Shown: in pieces, positions 42,816 through 57,738 of the stretch
How positions within the stretch are numbered: position 1 is the first letter of the stretch
Layout of the letters: each line of letters opens with the position of its first letter
NCBI RefSeq assembly: GCF_910592395.1
Contig: NC_088322.1
Location: 15,743,431-15,807,430 of the forward strand
Reading direction: 5' to 3'
DNA: 64,000 nt
Origin: Lineus longissimus
Lineage: Eukaryota; Nemertea; Pilidiophora; Heteronemertea; Lineidae
The notes under the pieces: generated by a model
The model's input: only the letters and a program-made list of their open reading frames with translations
What the model was told of the DNA's origin: nothing
Databases searched by the model: none
Made by a program: the position numbers and the translations under genes

Positions 42816-45066
42816 TGAAACAACACTTGCCACCAATTGCTATGGTGGTCTCGATCAACTGAAAAGAAGCAAGGACAAGTGAAGTGTCATACCCAAGAGT
42901 AAAATTCAATCGTCCACAAGTTAAAGTGTCCGGGCAGCGAAGGGTAACAGTGCTGCACTGCTGAATGTGCCGTAGACAATGATGCTAATTACACCACAAA
43001 TCAGTAATGGCAGGTAAAGGGTCATTAACCGTTGTAGTCTTAGTTCCCCTGGCTTTAATCCAACAGCTCACCATATAGCCCCCCATACTCAATAACTGAA
43101 ATAATAAGCTCTGGCAAGGGTGTCACTAAGGCTTTCTTGACAACAACAGTTAATATTCAGTTACAAGACACACAGACACAGATTATAAAGTACCGTTAGG
43201 TCTCCCAAGAAATGCATTAGCCTTGTTTTGAGTGGCAGGGTCTTCAGCTAACTCAAACAAATTCATTACCGGCTTTCTTCAAGACTGCATTCTAGGACAT
43301 AGGACCCTTATATGCACTGTCCAGGGCCATATTTGGCAGGGGGGGCAACTCCACCAGCCCCACAGGTCTCCGAGAAATGTGTTTTTCATGCAGATTTGGG
43401 CTCTCTTGCCATGAAAAATGGTGTTCTGCTCTGCCCCCCTTCCCAAGGACCAAAATGTTGAAACATGGCCCTGCTGACTCCTGTCTGACCTATTCCCTCA
43501 TAACGTGGCATCATCTTATGGATATACATGTCCAGGATGGTTAAAAAGTTTAACAGGTTTAAAAGTTCATATTTTCAGGAAGAAGACATGTCTGATTATA
43601 TAACCGAGGAATAACAATGACGTCAAATGAAACAATTAAGTTAACAATCAATGGAGATATTGCAAGGGTTCTCTGCCAAGGAATTCGAAATAACAACACA
43701 CACAAAAATCACAGGCTGCTCCAATTAGTGCGTAACCTAACAGAATGTCAATGTTAGCATTGCCTATTTTAATGAAATCTTGCACCAATATTACAAGACA
43801 GATATGATACATTTATGAGAGGAATGTCCTGTAAGCTTCTGAAGCTACTGCACACAGCATACTGATATATTTGCAGCCCCTCGACAGAAATGTAAATAAA
43901 TCATACCCTTCAATCATATAAACGCACATCTCGATAACCCCTGCAAGCATTGACAAGTCAACATTATTGAAGCCAAATATACCTCCAGTATCGATCAATA
44001 AATAGTTGAAATAATCGGGGGTTATGCTTACATGAGAGATTTCGAGATGCCCTGGTTGTTATATTGACAGCAATGATGACGAGATTTATTCTGACAATGG
44101 CTGGATGTCAGGACTTTTCAGCTTGGTGTGTGTGTTGATTCCATGGCAAATAAAAGTTGTCTTAGATCGATGAAACTAGCGTATAAAACGCTGTAGGAAG
44201 TCAAATAAGAAATACACTATACATGTACATGCCATGGAACTGCCTCAAATGTACTGGAATTAATGAAGTCTTCACCTACTCCAAACCATATGGCTCAATC
44301 CACTTTTGTGGAACTCGTCAAAAAGTCTTTTCACAATTAGGCATGTTCAGCCAATTAATGTTGCAAAAGGCCTAGTAACTGGAATTATGGGATGGGTTCA
44401 TCAGCTTTCTTCAATCAAAGGGCAGGAAAATAGCGCTTAGTGACCTCTCTTATAAGAACACTCTCAAACTAAGAAATGCAGTTCTGATTGAAAAGCCTGC
44501 CATGAGGTGTCTGCAAGGGTAGATACCACTGTAAACTTGCAAATCCACAAGTGGGAGTCCAAAGAATTTAACAGATCATGTCAAGGGGGGGGGGTCATCA
44601 ATGAAAAAGCTCAAAGGGTCAAAACGACATCTCAAACACTCAAGCTCCAAAAAGATATTCATATTGAAGCTAGATTTGAGCCAGTACCAATCCCAAAGAA
44701 GGGTAAAACACATTTCCCTTTCAAATTTTACACGAATGGCTAAACAGGAAGGGCTAAAAACTACATACCACACTGATCAAAGTTGGACTGTCAAAATTAT
44801 AGTGCATGTTTGACTCAAGAAACCACATGTAAATGTTGGCTTAAAAAGTGTCCCTTTTCAGTGCAATGTGAAGTACTATATACTTTGTATGTTTACATTA
44901 CTGACCACAAGTGTTTTACCATATTGCACACTGAATGCATAGGCCTGATTATTATAATCTTACATAACCAACCTATGAGGACATTTCTCACAGCTGTGCG
45001 AGTCTCAGCCCGCACAGGCCCATCACATCATCACATGACATGGCCGTAGTGTACAGGGAAGTGGAC

Positions 45067-45103
45067 TGGGAGGGGTGGGGAGGAGGGGGAGGGAGGGAGG
45101 AGG
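45067..45103 (+). other. G-rich tract with quadruplex potential
   Basis: At least five runs of three or more G separated by one or two bases (GGGAGGGGTGGGGAGGAGGG is the first part). This satisfies the usual G-quadruplex pattern on the plus strand. The role is unknown. Confidence 0.5.
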
Positions 45104-46428
45104 CAAATCTATTCTGGAGCCCAGAGGCAACTGAAAGTGATTTTCACGCAGATTTTGCTCCAAAATGGTGAAGGGTGTGTCCTTGATGATCAAAACATAC
45201 ATTCCTGCAAATGACAGCATGACCATGCTCAGTCTCAGATTAAAATCTCTCGATAAGCGATTACTGTGATAGAAATTAACAAGTTATGATGGTTTACCTG
45301 TCACTAATAAGAAGAATGTCCCCTAATCCACTGATAGTGTAAATCCTAATTGTGTATTGTCATTGGGACAGCAGACAGGGCTCACTTGCACATGCCTATA
45401 TGACTGATGACTGATGTGCATATTTTGGCATAATTATGAACCATATTATTGATCCCTATATCAAGTGGAACACCCTATTTCACATCAAGTATATATGCTG
45501 AGTAAGCGTGTACCCATTATGAATGCACTGCCAACTTCCATGGAGCAAGTTGACAGAATTTGCTTGAGATCAAGTGGCCCTCATGTCCAGAAAGCCCCAA
45601 AATATATTTCAAAATGTAGATGTCACAATTTTATTGATATGAATTGATAAGGATGTCATATATACATGTTGTGACTGACAGTCTATAATTTTCTGGGAAG
45701 AAGATGGAAAATGTGGCAGACACTTTACTTTTGATGAATTTGGTTTCAGGTAGTTTTATGTTCAACTGAAAATTCTCTGAGGTTAAATCGCAATAGTTGA
45801 ACAAATCAGCTGTTTAAGGCGTGATGATTTCAGGGTTTACATTATCATTCTGATGAACAACAAGTGGCACAATGGGTTAATCTTTAACTTTAATTAAGCT
45901 AAGGTGACTTTGAAAACACCGTGGCCAGATCTGGCGCTTCATAGCCGGTGCCACATGAGAAGGATAGTCCCGGGAGGATAGAACATTCGTACCATATCAG
46001 AGTCAAGAAAAGTAATATCATCCGTGTTGTGATGTTAGATAACCAACAGGACAGGTGTTCATGCGACAAGTGTGATTCATAAAATATTCGAAATTTATAA
46101 AAATGTGTCGCATGAATGATGTATGTTGCAGCAGCTGCCTATTTGAGTACCGGTGCTATCCATCTAATCATTTTGCTTTGTCATATTTACATATCGTCAG
46201 ATGTTCATTTTATGCGTGAAAGTATTCTCAAACACGCCAATAAAATAGTCACAATTGGTTTCAGATCATATGTAGAACACAGGCATTAACTTTTATGGTC
46301 AGCATCTATCCGAAAGCATTGCCGCAGAAATCATTTTGAAACTTATAAAGTATTCATTCAGCACAATTCCAATCAACTAATATTGTTTATTGAGCTATTC
46401 AGTGATGTAGTTTATCAATTGGTGTACC

Positions 46429-47329
46429 CCAATTTCGCCTACACCCATTTCGCCTATTCACCATTTCACCTATTCACCATTTCGCCTACACCAATTTCGC
46501 CTATTCACCATTTTGCCTATTCATCATTTCGCCTACACCCATTTCGCCTATTCATCATTTCCCCTACCCTCTAATAGAAATCTTATAAAAACTGGCTCTG
46601 AGATATTGTATCGAGAAATCAGCAATGATGAATATGAACATGAGGTATGAATGATCTAGTTGCAAAATGATAAAATTTGAGTAAAGCACCAAGAAATCTT
46701 GAGTGTAGGCGAAATGGGTAATAGGTAAAATGGGTGTAGGCAAAATGGTGAATAGGCGAAATTGGTAATAGGCAAATTGGGTAATAGGTAAAATGGGTAA
46801 TAGGTGAAATGGGTAATAGGCAAAATGGGTAATAGGCAAAATGGGTAATAGGCAAAATGGGTAATAGGTAAAATGGGTAATAGGCAAAATGGGTAATAGG
46901 TAAAATGGGTAATAGGTAAAATGGGTAATAGGCAAAATGGGTAATAGGTAAGATGGGTAATAGGTGAAATGGGTAATAGGCAAAATGGGTAAAAGGCAAA
47001 ATGGGTAATAGGCAAAATGGGTAATAGGCAAAATGGGTAATAGGTAAAATGGGTAATAGGTAAAATAGGTAATAGGTAAAATGGGTAATAGGCAAAATGG
47101 GTAATAGGTAAAATGGGTAATAGGTAAAATGGGTAATAGGCAAAATGGGTAATAGGTAAAATGGTAACAGGTAAAATGGGTAATAGGCAAAATGGGTAAT
47201 AGGTAAGATGGGTAATAGGTGAAATGGGTAATAGGCGAAATGGGTAATAGGTGAAATGGGTGAAGGCAAAATGGTGATTAGGCAAAATGGGCACATTTGT
47301 AGGCGAAATGGTGAATAGGCGAAATGGGG
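46429..47329. repeat. Foldback array: short left array inverted against about 39 right-hand 16-bp units
   Basis: 46429-46569 repeats ATTTCGCCTATTCACC-like units, about nine copies. 46702-47329 repeats the reverse complement, AGGCGAAATGGGTAAT-like, about 39 copies. A unique spacer of about 130 bp lies between. Outer right-hand units (GGCGAAATGGTGAATA) match the left array. Inner units have drifted uniformly to GGCAAAATGGGTAATA. All three minus-strand frames are open for more than 200 codons because 16-bp units cycle through frames. They give a Leu/Pro/Ile/Tyr/Phe repeat and are not genes. Confidence 0.9.
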
Positions 47330-48388
47330 ATGAACCTCCTATTCAACATGAAGTATTAATATCAAGTCTTACATGAAATTTCATTGTAGGCCTAGCAATG
47401 CTTACAATTAGGTTTGTCTTGGCTCTGACTGGCCACAAGTTTGGGAAAGCTTACTCTGGGAGCTTTCTTTGAAGTTGAGTTAAATGTGCCAGTCAAGTAG
47501 ATCTACCTACATCAAGGAGAAATGAATCCACAGAGACGAGATTCACCCGGCCGGGACACATGAGCTTTCTTTTCAAGTTGAGACAGATCTTATATTGTCA
47601 AGGAATAGGCCTATGCTTTTCATCTGCTCGTAAACTAGAACAGGCGAATATGAACACACAATCCTGCATTTTCCCAGCCTGTATAACACGTCTTACCTGA
47701 CGATTACGTAATCAGCATGACTGGTGTTATTTGTATAGAAGAAGCATCCTGACATCAACCAGTGATTTTCACAATATAGGCCCAGTAGCTAGGCCTACAA
47801 TGTAGATTTTGTTAGTGTCTTTACATTCCACAAGGCAGCTCATAAAGCGGGTTAGAAATTCAAATTCTCTACTCACCCATAGTGTCACAAGGCACTCCAA
47901 AAGTATTTATTCCCAACCTCCAAAAAGCATGTGAGAAATCGGTATTAAGTGACAGGGGCCTTCGACAACTATCGACACACTGGAATCTACACTGACTGAT
48001 CTAAACCCATTCTCCAGGACTGTGAATGCTAACAGAAAACTTGAGAAGTCTGTGTGGAGAGTCAACTTGTTCGATGATACTGCCATCTGGAAGGTGGAAC
48101 TGAACATAAAACTCGTTGGGCGTATTATACCGTTAATTGACTGATTCTGGTTACTAGACTCAAAATGAATTCAAGTGTTTCAGAATGCAAACAATCAATG
48201 AAGACATCAAGGCTCACTCCATATATTTTACCCCTTACACCCTGCAGAGAGGTGAGTGTCTTACTCATCTCACCCAGGGGTTACTGGTAGACACTGGCGC
48301 AGTTAGGGGATTTTTATTCAGAAGCACTACCTCGTGCTGGAGTGTAGAGAAGAAATGAGCTCTAAAGGCCAATGTACACCCAAAAAAC

Positions 48389-49445
48389 CCTGGCGAATGT
48401 TATTTTTCGTGTTTTTTTTAAAGCTTTCTTTCCATTTTTCATCCATGAACGTTTATCAGGCGCGGATCCAAGGGGTGCACCCTAGGCACGCCCCCTAATT
48501 GATATAAAATCTTTGCTCCCTCTTCTTCCAGTTTCTTTATCCGCCAGCGCTCTTAAACCATCATCATTATTATCATTATCAATATTATCATGAAGAAAAC
48601 CCCTTCACCCGCGAACTTTTCAAGCTGAAGTACACACTGATTCCAGGTGTTCGAGCACTCCAGGGAATGGTTTGACTATCAGTCGGCGGAGCTTTCTAAA
48701 TGCAATTGCCCTGTGCATCAGCACTTTCGGCTTCCAAAAGAATCGACTCGAATCTTAATTCAAATATGCCATTGCCGACATCATTGGCGCCTAAAACTAT
48801 TGCTTTTGACCCTGTTAACCTCGCTTCTAAAAATTTTCTTTTTAAACTATTCAAACATTTAAATCAACTGCAAACATTTCCAATAAAATCACCGAGCTAT
48901 ATATATACGATATATTAAGAAATATCTATTGAAATATTGAGTTATACGGTTACCTTGGAACTCTTTGTACCCAATTACCCCTCCGCCAGCGTGACCTAAC
49001 CACAATCATGGCGCGTACCCTAAGGGTTGTCTTCAGATTGCCGAATATCTTACCCCAAACATGAACGCCCTGATAGCTCAGCGGTTAGAGCGCTGCGCTT
49101 TAGATTGCGTGGTCACGGGTTCGAACCCCGGCGAATGTATTTTTCCGTTTTTTCTAAAGGTCTTCTTTCCATTTTTCACCCATGAACGTTTATCAGGCGC
49201 GGATTCGAATTAGATTCAAACCCTGGCGAATCTTATTTTTCTTTTTTTTTAGAAAGTTTCTTAATGCATTTACTCTGTGCCTCTGCGCTTTCGACTTCCC
49301 AAGAGAATCGACACGAATCTTAATTCAAATCTGCCATTGCTGACATCATTGGTACCAAAAACTATTTCTTCTGACCTTGTTGACCTCGCCTTTAAAAATA
49401 ATTTTTTTAAACCATTCAAACTTTTAAACTAACTGCAAACATTTT
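48389..49445 (+). repeat. Direct duplication containing a tRNA-like head (SINE-like)
   Basis: CCATGAACGTTTATCAGGCG and its flanks occur at about 48450 and 49180. A second matched block (GAATCGAC, CGAATCTTAATTCAAAT, GACATCATTGG) occurs at 48730-48890 and 49300-49445. The right copy is shorter in the middle and is directly preceded by the tRNA-like sequence at 49067-49137. A tRNA-like promoter followed by a shared body suggests a tRNA-derived SINE, possibly two nested or tandem copies. Confidence 0.6.
49067..49137 (+). pseudogene. tRNA-like sequence (SINE head or tRNA relic)
   Basis: A good A box (TAGCTCAGCGGTTAGAGC) and a perfect B box (GGGTTCGAACCCC) lie at tRNA spacing. The D stem and most of the T stem can pair. 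The 5' GCCCTGA has no complementary 3' acceptor strand, and the anticodon stem is poor, so it is not a working tRNA. It could still recruit Pol III. Confidence 0.65.
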
Positions 49446-49763
49446 CTCGCAATAATGCGTCTTTTGGCTTACGGAACCTGCCTAATATATTTCCACAGCT
49501 CAGCATATGTACATGTACAAGTATATATGCTAAAGCCAATCCCACATTTTGACAATGCCTGTCATATTGATCATTGACAGAACAAAGGTCTCGCTTGAGC
49601 AGATAACTACTAGCCGGCCTGGTTCAAGGGGTGCCCGGATGCAGTGACGTAAAATGTATTGTCTTTGGTCATGATCGGTCGCGGTTGATTTGAACGCCAG
49701 TCGGTTGGTGTGTGAGCTGCGGAGAACATCGCGGGAACACTTTCTCCGATTTCAAACGTAAAA

Positions 49764-51145
49764 ATGCCTTCAAATTTTCCAAAACAAATCAAAACGGCTG
49801 CAGCAGAAGGTAAGGCACAGTATCTATTCCAGATAAAGGAATGGGTTGGTTTCAAAGGGTTTTTATTGTAGAAATAGTCATACAATCAAGGCGGGAATGA
49901 ACTGCGCAGTTTGAAATTTCAAGCCAGACATGTTGAATTATGTACATCACTGCACTTCATGTACATGTTCAACGGCAATTTTAATTGCCATCCCTAATCA
50001 AATATAATTTGCTCAAAGAAACTAAAGGCGCACGTCCAAGTCATGATGGTGAAGATGGAAGTGATCATGTTGAATTTGCGAGATCCCATCACTGCTCTTC
50101 TATCCTGTGATGTGGAAATCTCCACTGAATTCATGAAGGTTTGTCTAATTATATGTAAATTGACGTAAACAGTTAACAGTTTTAAATTCAACAACCATTC
50201 ATTTGGCGGCCACTATCCCGACTGTGGTGTAGCACCCGACTGTAACTGGCATGAAAAGGGGATACGCTGGTTATGGATGTCAGATCGTGGTTCCCTGACC
50301 TTTGCAAACAATTTCACTGGACGTAAACCCACGCGGCGACACCAAGGACCGCTGGCTGATCTATTGATATGTTCGCAGCAGGGTGTCAAAGTCGGAGAGA
50401 AGAAGAGCCACTCTTCTCTTGTAGGGGGTTCACTTGGAAGTGTTTGCATTTGTTAGCCTATAAACACAAGATTTTAATCCTTCAGTCTTGGGTTTGGCGG
50501 AGAAAACTAATCTTACATAAGTCCCAGAACAATATCACATGTCTTTATGACAATATTTATTACTGGGACCCAGTACAGTGCCGTTCTATCCAATATTCTT
50601 TGAGGCTGTTGATGAGACTTCTTGTTTAAACAGTACCATTCTGCCCCCTCTAAGGCATACATTGGTAACTAATGAATTGACTGCGAAATGAAAGCAGTTG
50701 AACACAATGCCTGAATAATTCAGTCTCGGTTTCGCCGAAAAGAAGGCGATATGTTACTATTTGATAATGCATATGATCATGATGATTAGGAGACCCTGTG
50801 TGGGTGTTTGATCCAACATACTTTGATGTGATTGGAGATGCAAGTTTGCCATAGTGCCTTTAAAGGTATGATAAAGACAGCATTAGCATGCTACCTGGTG
50901 CTATTCTGATGGACCATATTGCCAGGAAAACTAAAGTGGCAGGTCTATAGTCTTAATTCACGTTGCGACTGTCCAAGTCAAAGGCAAGGTTTGCTGAAAA
51001 TTTATTGGAAGGAAATCTTGATCTTTACATGTATGTGTTCCTGAATTTGACCATTAACTTGATCTGTCTCATGATTTCAGAGGTGACTCACCCCTCGGCC
51101 CAGGAGGTGGAAAGCGAGAATGATGAGTGCCAGTCTTCAGAATGA
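49764..51145 (+). CDS. Small two-exon gene, unknown function (36-residue minimal product)
   Basis: The ATG at 49764 opens MPSNFPKQIKTAAAE and reaches a strong donor, GAAG|GTAAGG, at 49809. An acceptor (CATGATTTCAG, 51070-51080) restores phase 1 and gives EVTHPSAQEVESENDECQSS and one more Glu before TGA at 51143-51145. AATAAA at 51523 with a T/GT-rich stretch after it ends the transcript. The product is short, so an internal exon in 49810-51080 may have been missed. An open stretch at about 50190-50456 is one candidate, though it has no clean splice pair. I do not recognise the protein. The acidic Glu/Ser tail is its only visible feature. Confidence 0.45.
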
Positions 51146-51522
51146 CGAGGTGGCAGTGCCCAGTCACATCACAATCACATCAACATTATCATGATGATCA
51201 GGTCACAGATCGCCGATACTTCAGGGGAGTCGGGGGAAAGACTCTGGTGTAAAAGCAGAACATTTCGGGCAGTACAGTGTACATTTGTACACAGGTTCTC
51301 AGCCAATCAGAATCCGATAAATCGGTGTCGTCATCGGGGCGTCATCATGTAACCGCTTAGTAGAACTTGCCATTATATCAATAGATATTTCTGTAAAATG
51401 ATGCTTCAAATAACGCTGTTCTCAGATCTCCAGCTGTTCTTTCTTGTGACATGCCTGATGCTATTCCTGGTGATGAAATATGTATTAGTAATGTAGTATA
51501 TTTCTGGTGTGTTCACTGTTGC

Positions 51523-51528
51523 AATAAA
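51523..51528 (+). terminator. Poly(A) signal AATAAA
   Basis: GCAATAAATC is followed within about 15-40 bp by a T/GT-rich stretch (TTGCTTGTATTGTTTTGTGC). This is the standard arrangement for cleavage and polyadenylation and fits the end of the small plus-strand gene. Confidence 0.6.
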
Positions 51529-51892
51529 TCATACAAATCCTCTTTGCTTGTATTGTTTTGTGCTTGTTACTCAAATTTGAAGCATACAGTATCAAAATAT
51601 ACTGGAGGAAGACCATACACATGAGGCAGTATCGCAAGACAAATCTCATTGCAGAGAAACATATTCATACTGGAGGAAGACCATTCACATGAGACAAGTC
51701 AGTCTCATTGTATATTCATACTCAATATGATATCTGAAGGACTATCCCTTGGATCTTGGAGATGGGCTGTTGTTACTGTCCTTTCTGTAGGTATGTTGCA
51801 GGCAGCATAACTCAAATATCTAAAATCTAAATAACAAGGGAAAAGAAACGCATTATAAAAATAAAATATAAAGTAAAAAAAAAAAAAAAAAA

Positions 51893-51981
51893 TGTTGTCC
51901 ACAACCGGATTCGAACTCGCGACCTTTGGATCGAACATCGTATTCTGCCATTTCTGACGAGCGCTCTACCAACTGACGTCA
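51893..51981 (-). pseudogene. tRNA-like sequence with T-run terminator (SINE-like)
   Basis: On the minus strand an A-box-like GTCAGTTGGTAGAGCGC is followed by a B box, GAGTTCGAATCC, then an 18-T run (plus-strand A-run 51875-51892) that would stop Pol III. The distance between the boxes is longer than in a simple tRNA, and the acceptor and T stems pair poorly. It is best read as a tRNA-derived element or a decayed tRNA. Confidence 0.5.
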
Positions 51982-52156
51982 TGTATTTGTCGAAATCTGA
52001 TTGGCTGAAAGTCCCTGTACAAATGTACAGCTGCCATTCTCGCACATGTTACTGTGGGCTGGGTCGGCCCCAAGATGGACAAACGATCGGCAATGGCTAG
52101 AGCTGACCCATTGGCTAAAAAGTGGCTGGGAGGAAAAAATTCACAGAGCCAACCCT

Positions 52157-53096
52157 GTGATGTGGCCTGGATGTGACTATCTTATCTCTCTCACCATGTT
52201 GGCAACACGACGGAGCAGCACGAACAGATTCGGCCTGGCTGTGACTGTCTCATCTCTCTCACAATGTTGGCAACACGGTGGAGCAGCCAGGACTGAATCG
52301 GCCTGGCTGTGACTGTCTCATCTCTCTCACCATGTTGGCAACATGGTGGAGCAGCCAGGACTGATTCGGCCTGGCTGTGACTGTCTCATCTCTCTCACCA
52401 TGTTGGCAGCACGGTGGAGCAGCCAGGACTGATTCGGCCTGGCTGTGACTGTCTCATCTCTCTCATCATGTTGGCAGCACGGTGGAGCAGCCAGGACTGA
52501 TTCGGCCTGGCTGTGACTGTCTCATCTCTCTCACCATGTTGGCAACACGGTGGAGCAGCACGAGCAGATTCGGCCTGGCTGTGACTTCCTCATCTCTCTC
52601 ATCATGTTGGCAACATGGTGGAGCAGCAAGGACTGAATCGACCTGGCTGTGACTGTCTCATCTCTCTCACCATGTTGGCAGCACGGTGGAGCAGCACGAA
52701 CAGATTCGGCCTGGCTGTGACTGTCTCATCTCTCTCACCATGTTGGCAGCACGGTGGAGCAGCACGAACAGATTCGGCCTGGCTGTGACTGTCTCATCTC
52801 TCTCACAATGTTGGCAGCACGGTGGAGCAGCACGAACAGATTCGGCCTGGCTGTGACTGTCTCATCTCTCTCACCATGTTGGCAGCATGGTGGAGCAGCA
52901 AGGACTGTTTCGGCCTGGCTGTGACTGTCTCATCTCTCTCACCATGTTGTCAACACGGTGGAGCAGCCAGGACTGATTCGGCCTGGCTGTGACTGTCTCA
53001 TCTCTCTCACCATGTTGTCAACACGGTGTAGCAGCAAGGGCTGATTCGGCCTGGCTGTTACCGTCTTATCTCTCTCACCATGTTGGCAACATGCTG
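52157..53096. repeat. Minisatellite, 68-bp unit, about 14 copies
   Basis: Each unit carries GGCCTGGCTGTGACTGTCTC, ATCTCTCTCACCATGTTGGC and GGTGGAGCAGC. Variants distinguish two unit types (CAGCCAGGACTGATTC and CAGCACGAACAGATTC), which are interspersed. It lies downstream of the small plus-strand gene and about 1.3 kb beyond the CNPPD1 stop codon. Confidence 0.95.
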
Positions 53097-54362
53097 TAAA
53101 TCGTCCCCCGCCCTAAAAACTGGCGTGATTTTTTAAATTTCAGGCTAAGCCTAGTTCCAATAGCTCACATGGCAGCACTTGATAGTGACGGACTCTTAAA
53201 GATGTGGCAAGTGTCATGCGGATTTATATACTGCGCCCCATGTTGTATTTCTGCTTGGGAGGACCATGTTCTTCAGAAATTACTTCTGTCAATGAGACAG
53301 TACCGGCCTGGCCCCTTCCCACTGCAAGTAAACAGCGTAGCGGATCAAAGCCTATTTTAGTGGGCTTATGAGCAGCTGCCCTGTATTCTGTTGTCTCTCA
53401 AGGCAAATCAGGTCTCTTGTCTTCCTGGATGAGATAATACTGGAATTCCACTTGAGGACAACCTCCGCTTTATAATCTTACCTCGATGTTGATGGTAGGC
53501 CTATAGCTCAGAGTGTAGGTATTAGAAGTATTCTCTATTGACACACGTACAAAAGCAGAGACAAACATTTACAGAGCACTGTCACAATCAACTGGGCTCC
53601 AAGCTGGGACAAGGCAAACCATATTTCGTGGATTCATGTATCAAAAATGCGTCACATCCTGCTTTTTAGGACAGACCATGCCCCGTCACCACCTAATATC
53701 GTGCGATCACGTATCCATGAAAATATCAGAAGCAGCCCTATCTGGCCGTTATCTAAATATAAGAGTAACCACCTCAGAGACTCTGAAGAATTCACTGCAA
53801 GCTTCAAAGATAGAAAGAACACATTTTCTCATCAGAATAGAACCTTTATTCAGTATAAATATGCAACTTCTGTCTTCTGCAAAGAAGTTGGTTGATACAT
53901 TGTGCCCTTCAGCCAACATGTGAGGTTTCTGGTCATACTTGGCATCAAAGCGAACATAGGTATTTGCTATATGTCCCTCTCTTTCATACCAATAATCCAT
54001 CACAGCTTATGAAAACACCAAACTCATTTCACCCAGTTTTTGGTCACTGGAGAATGGTGGTTAGTAACTGTAAGTTGCACCAATGAAAGAAAAAATAGCA
54101 ACTTCCGAAATTGACTGGTAACTTTGCTAAAGTCGAAATGAAGACAACAGGTTGATCGAAACTCAGAACTTGTCCAAAAATAGGGACCAACTCGAAACTG
54201 GAAGGTTCAAAAAGCACAAAGTGTGCGTCATGCGGATTCAACATAATGTTAGGTCTGAAATGTTCTGGCAAATTGTAAAGAGCATGACTAGGACTTTCTG
54301 TCAAGATATGAGCCTATTGCGTATTTTCAGGCAAGCATTTCAGACCTAACTTATCTGTTTAA
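53097..54362. other. Downstream flank of CNPPD1
   Basis: Probably CNPPD1 3' untranslated sequence plus spacer. TTTATT at 53845-53850 reads AATAAA on the minus strand, about 515 bp after the stop, and is the likely poly(A) signal. Open frames of 80-95 codons on both strands here show no family similarity. Confidence 0.5.
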
Positions 54363-57324
<2,962 letters not shown>

Positions 57325-57738
57325 GTCACTCCAAGATATGTGATGTTTGGGGGAGAAATAAGGTAAAATTTATTGAGGAAATCGAGACAAAAAATTATAC
57401 AAAGTGCGCCATGACACTTTGACACATCAGAATAATCTCTAAATAGCAACAGATTCAAAGGATAATTGCACAATACTGCAGTAATAGAAAATATAAATAT
57501 TTCCTGTATATGATAAATTGTGATCAAATATGTACATCGATATAGAAGCATTGCACTTTAATTGCCTGCAATATATTTTAATCGACCTATTTCCAACTGC
57601 TTTTGAGAGTATTTGAACTCTCAATTTTCCTCGCGAGAGCAAGGTGTGGTGACGAGATCAAACCAGTCCAAAATGGCGACAAGCTGATTGCCATTTCTTG
57701 GAAGACAGTGAAAATTTGTCAGAAAATAACTTATAACC
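57325..57738. promoter_or_regulatory. Probable bidirectional promoter of CNPPD1 and DIP2
   Basis: Only 414 bp separate the two divergent start codons. The segment must hold both 5' untranslated regions and transcription starts. ATGGCG-type motifs occur near the DIP2 side (57673 and 57739). I see no clear TATA box placed for either gene, which fits a housekeeping-type shared promoter. Confidence 0.55.

Larger units (their letters stand above)
42633..49763. other. Region upstream of the Rab27-effector start exon; repeats, no recognised gene
   Basis: The non-coding first exon(s) and promoter of the minus-strand gene should lie here or further right. Several minus-strand donor-like sites exist (for example near 47695 and 48957), but none can be preferred. 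It contains a G-rich tract at 45067-45103, the 16-bp foldback array at 46.4-47.3 kb and a tRNA-related duplicated segment at 48.4-49.4 kb. Confidence 0.5.

Noticed and set aside
46564-47296. Three overlapping minus-strand frames of 208-225 codons rich in Leu, Pro, Ile, Tyr and Phe
   Set aside because: They are direct translations of the 16-bp tandem array. All three frames are open, which happens when a stop-free unit cycles through frames.
49067-49137. Functional tRNA gene
   Set aside because: The A and B boxes are good, but the 5' acceptor strand has no complementary 3' strand and the anticodon stem pairs badly.
53749-54003. 84-codon minus-strand frame beyond the CNPPD1 stop codon
   Set aside because: It lies in the probable 3' untranslated region; no acceptor joins it in frame to CNPPD1 and the protein is not recognised.
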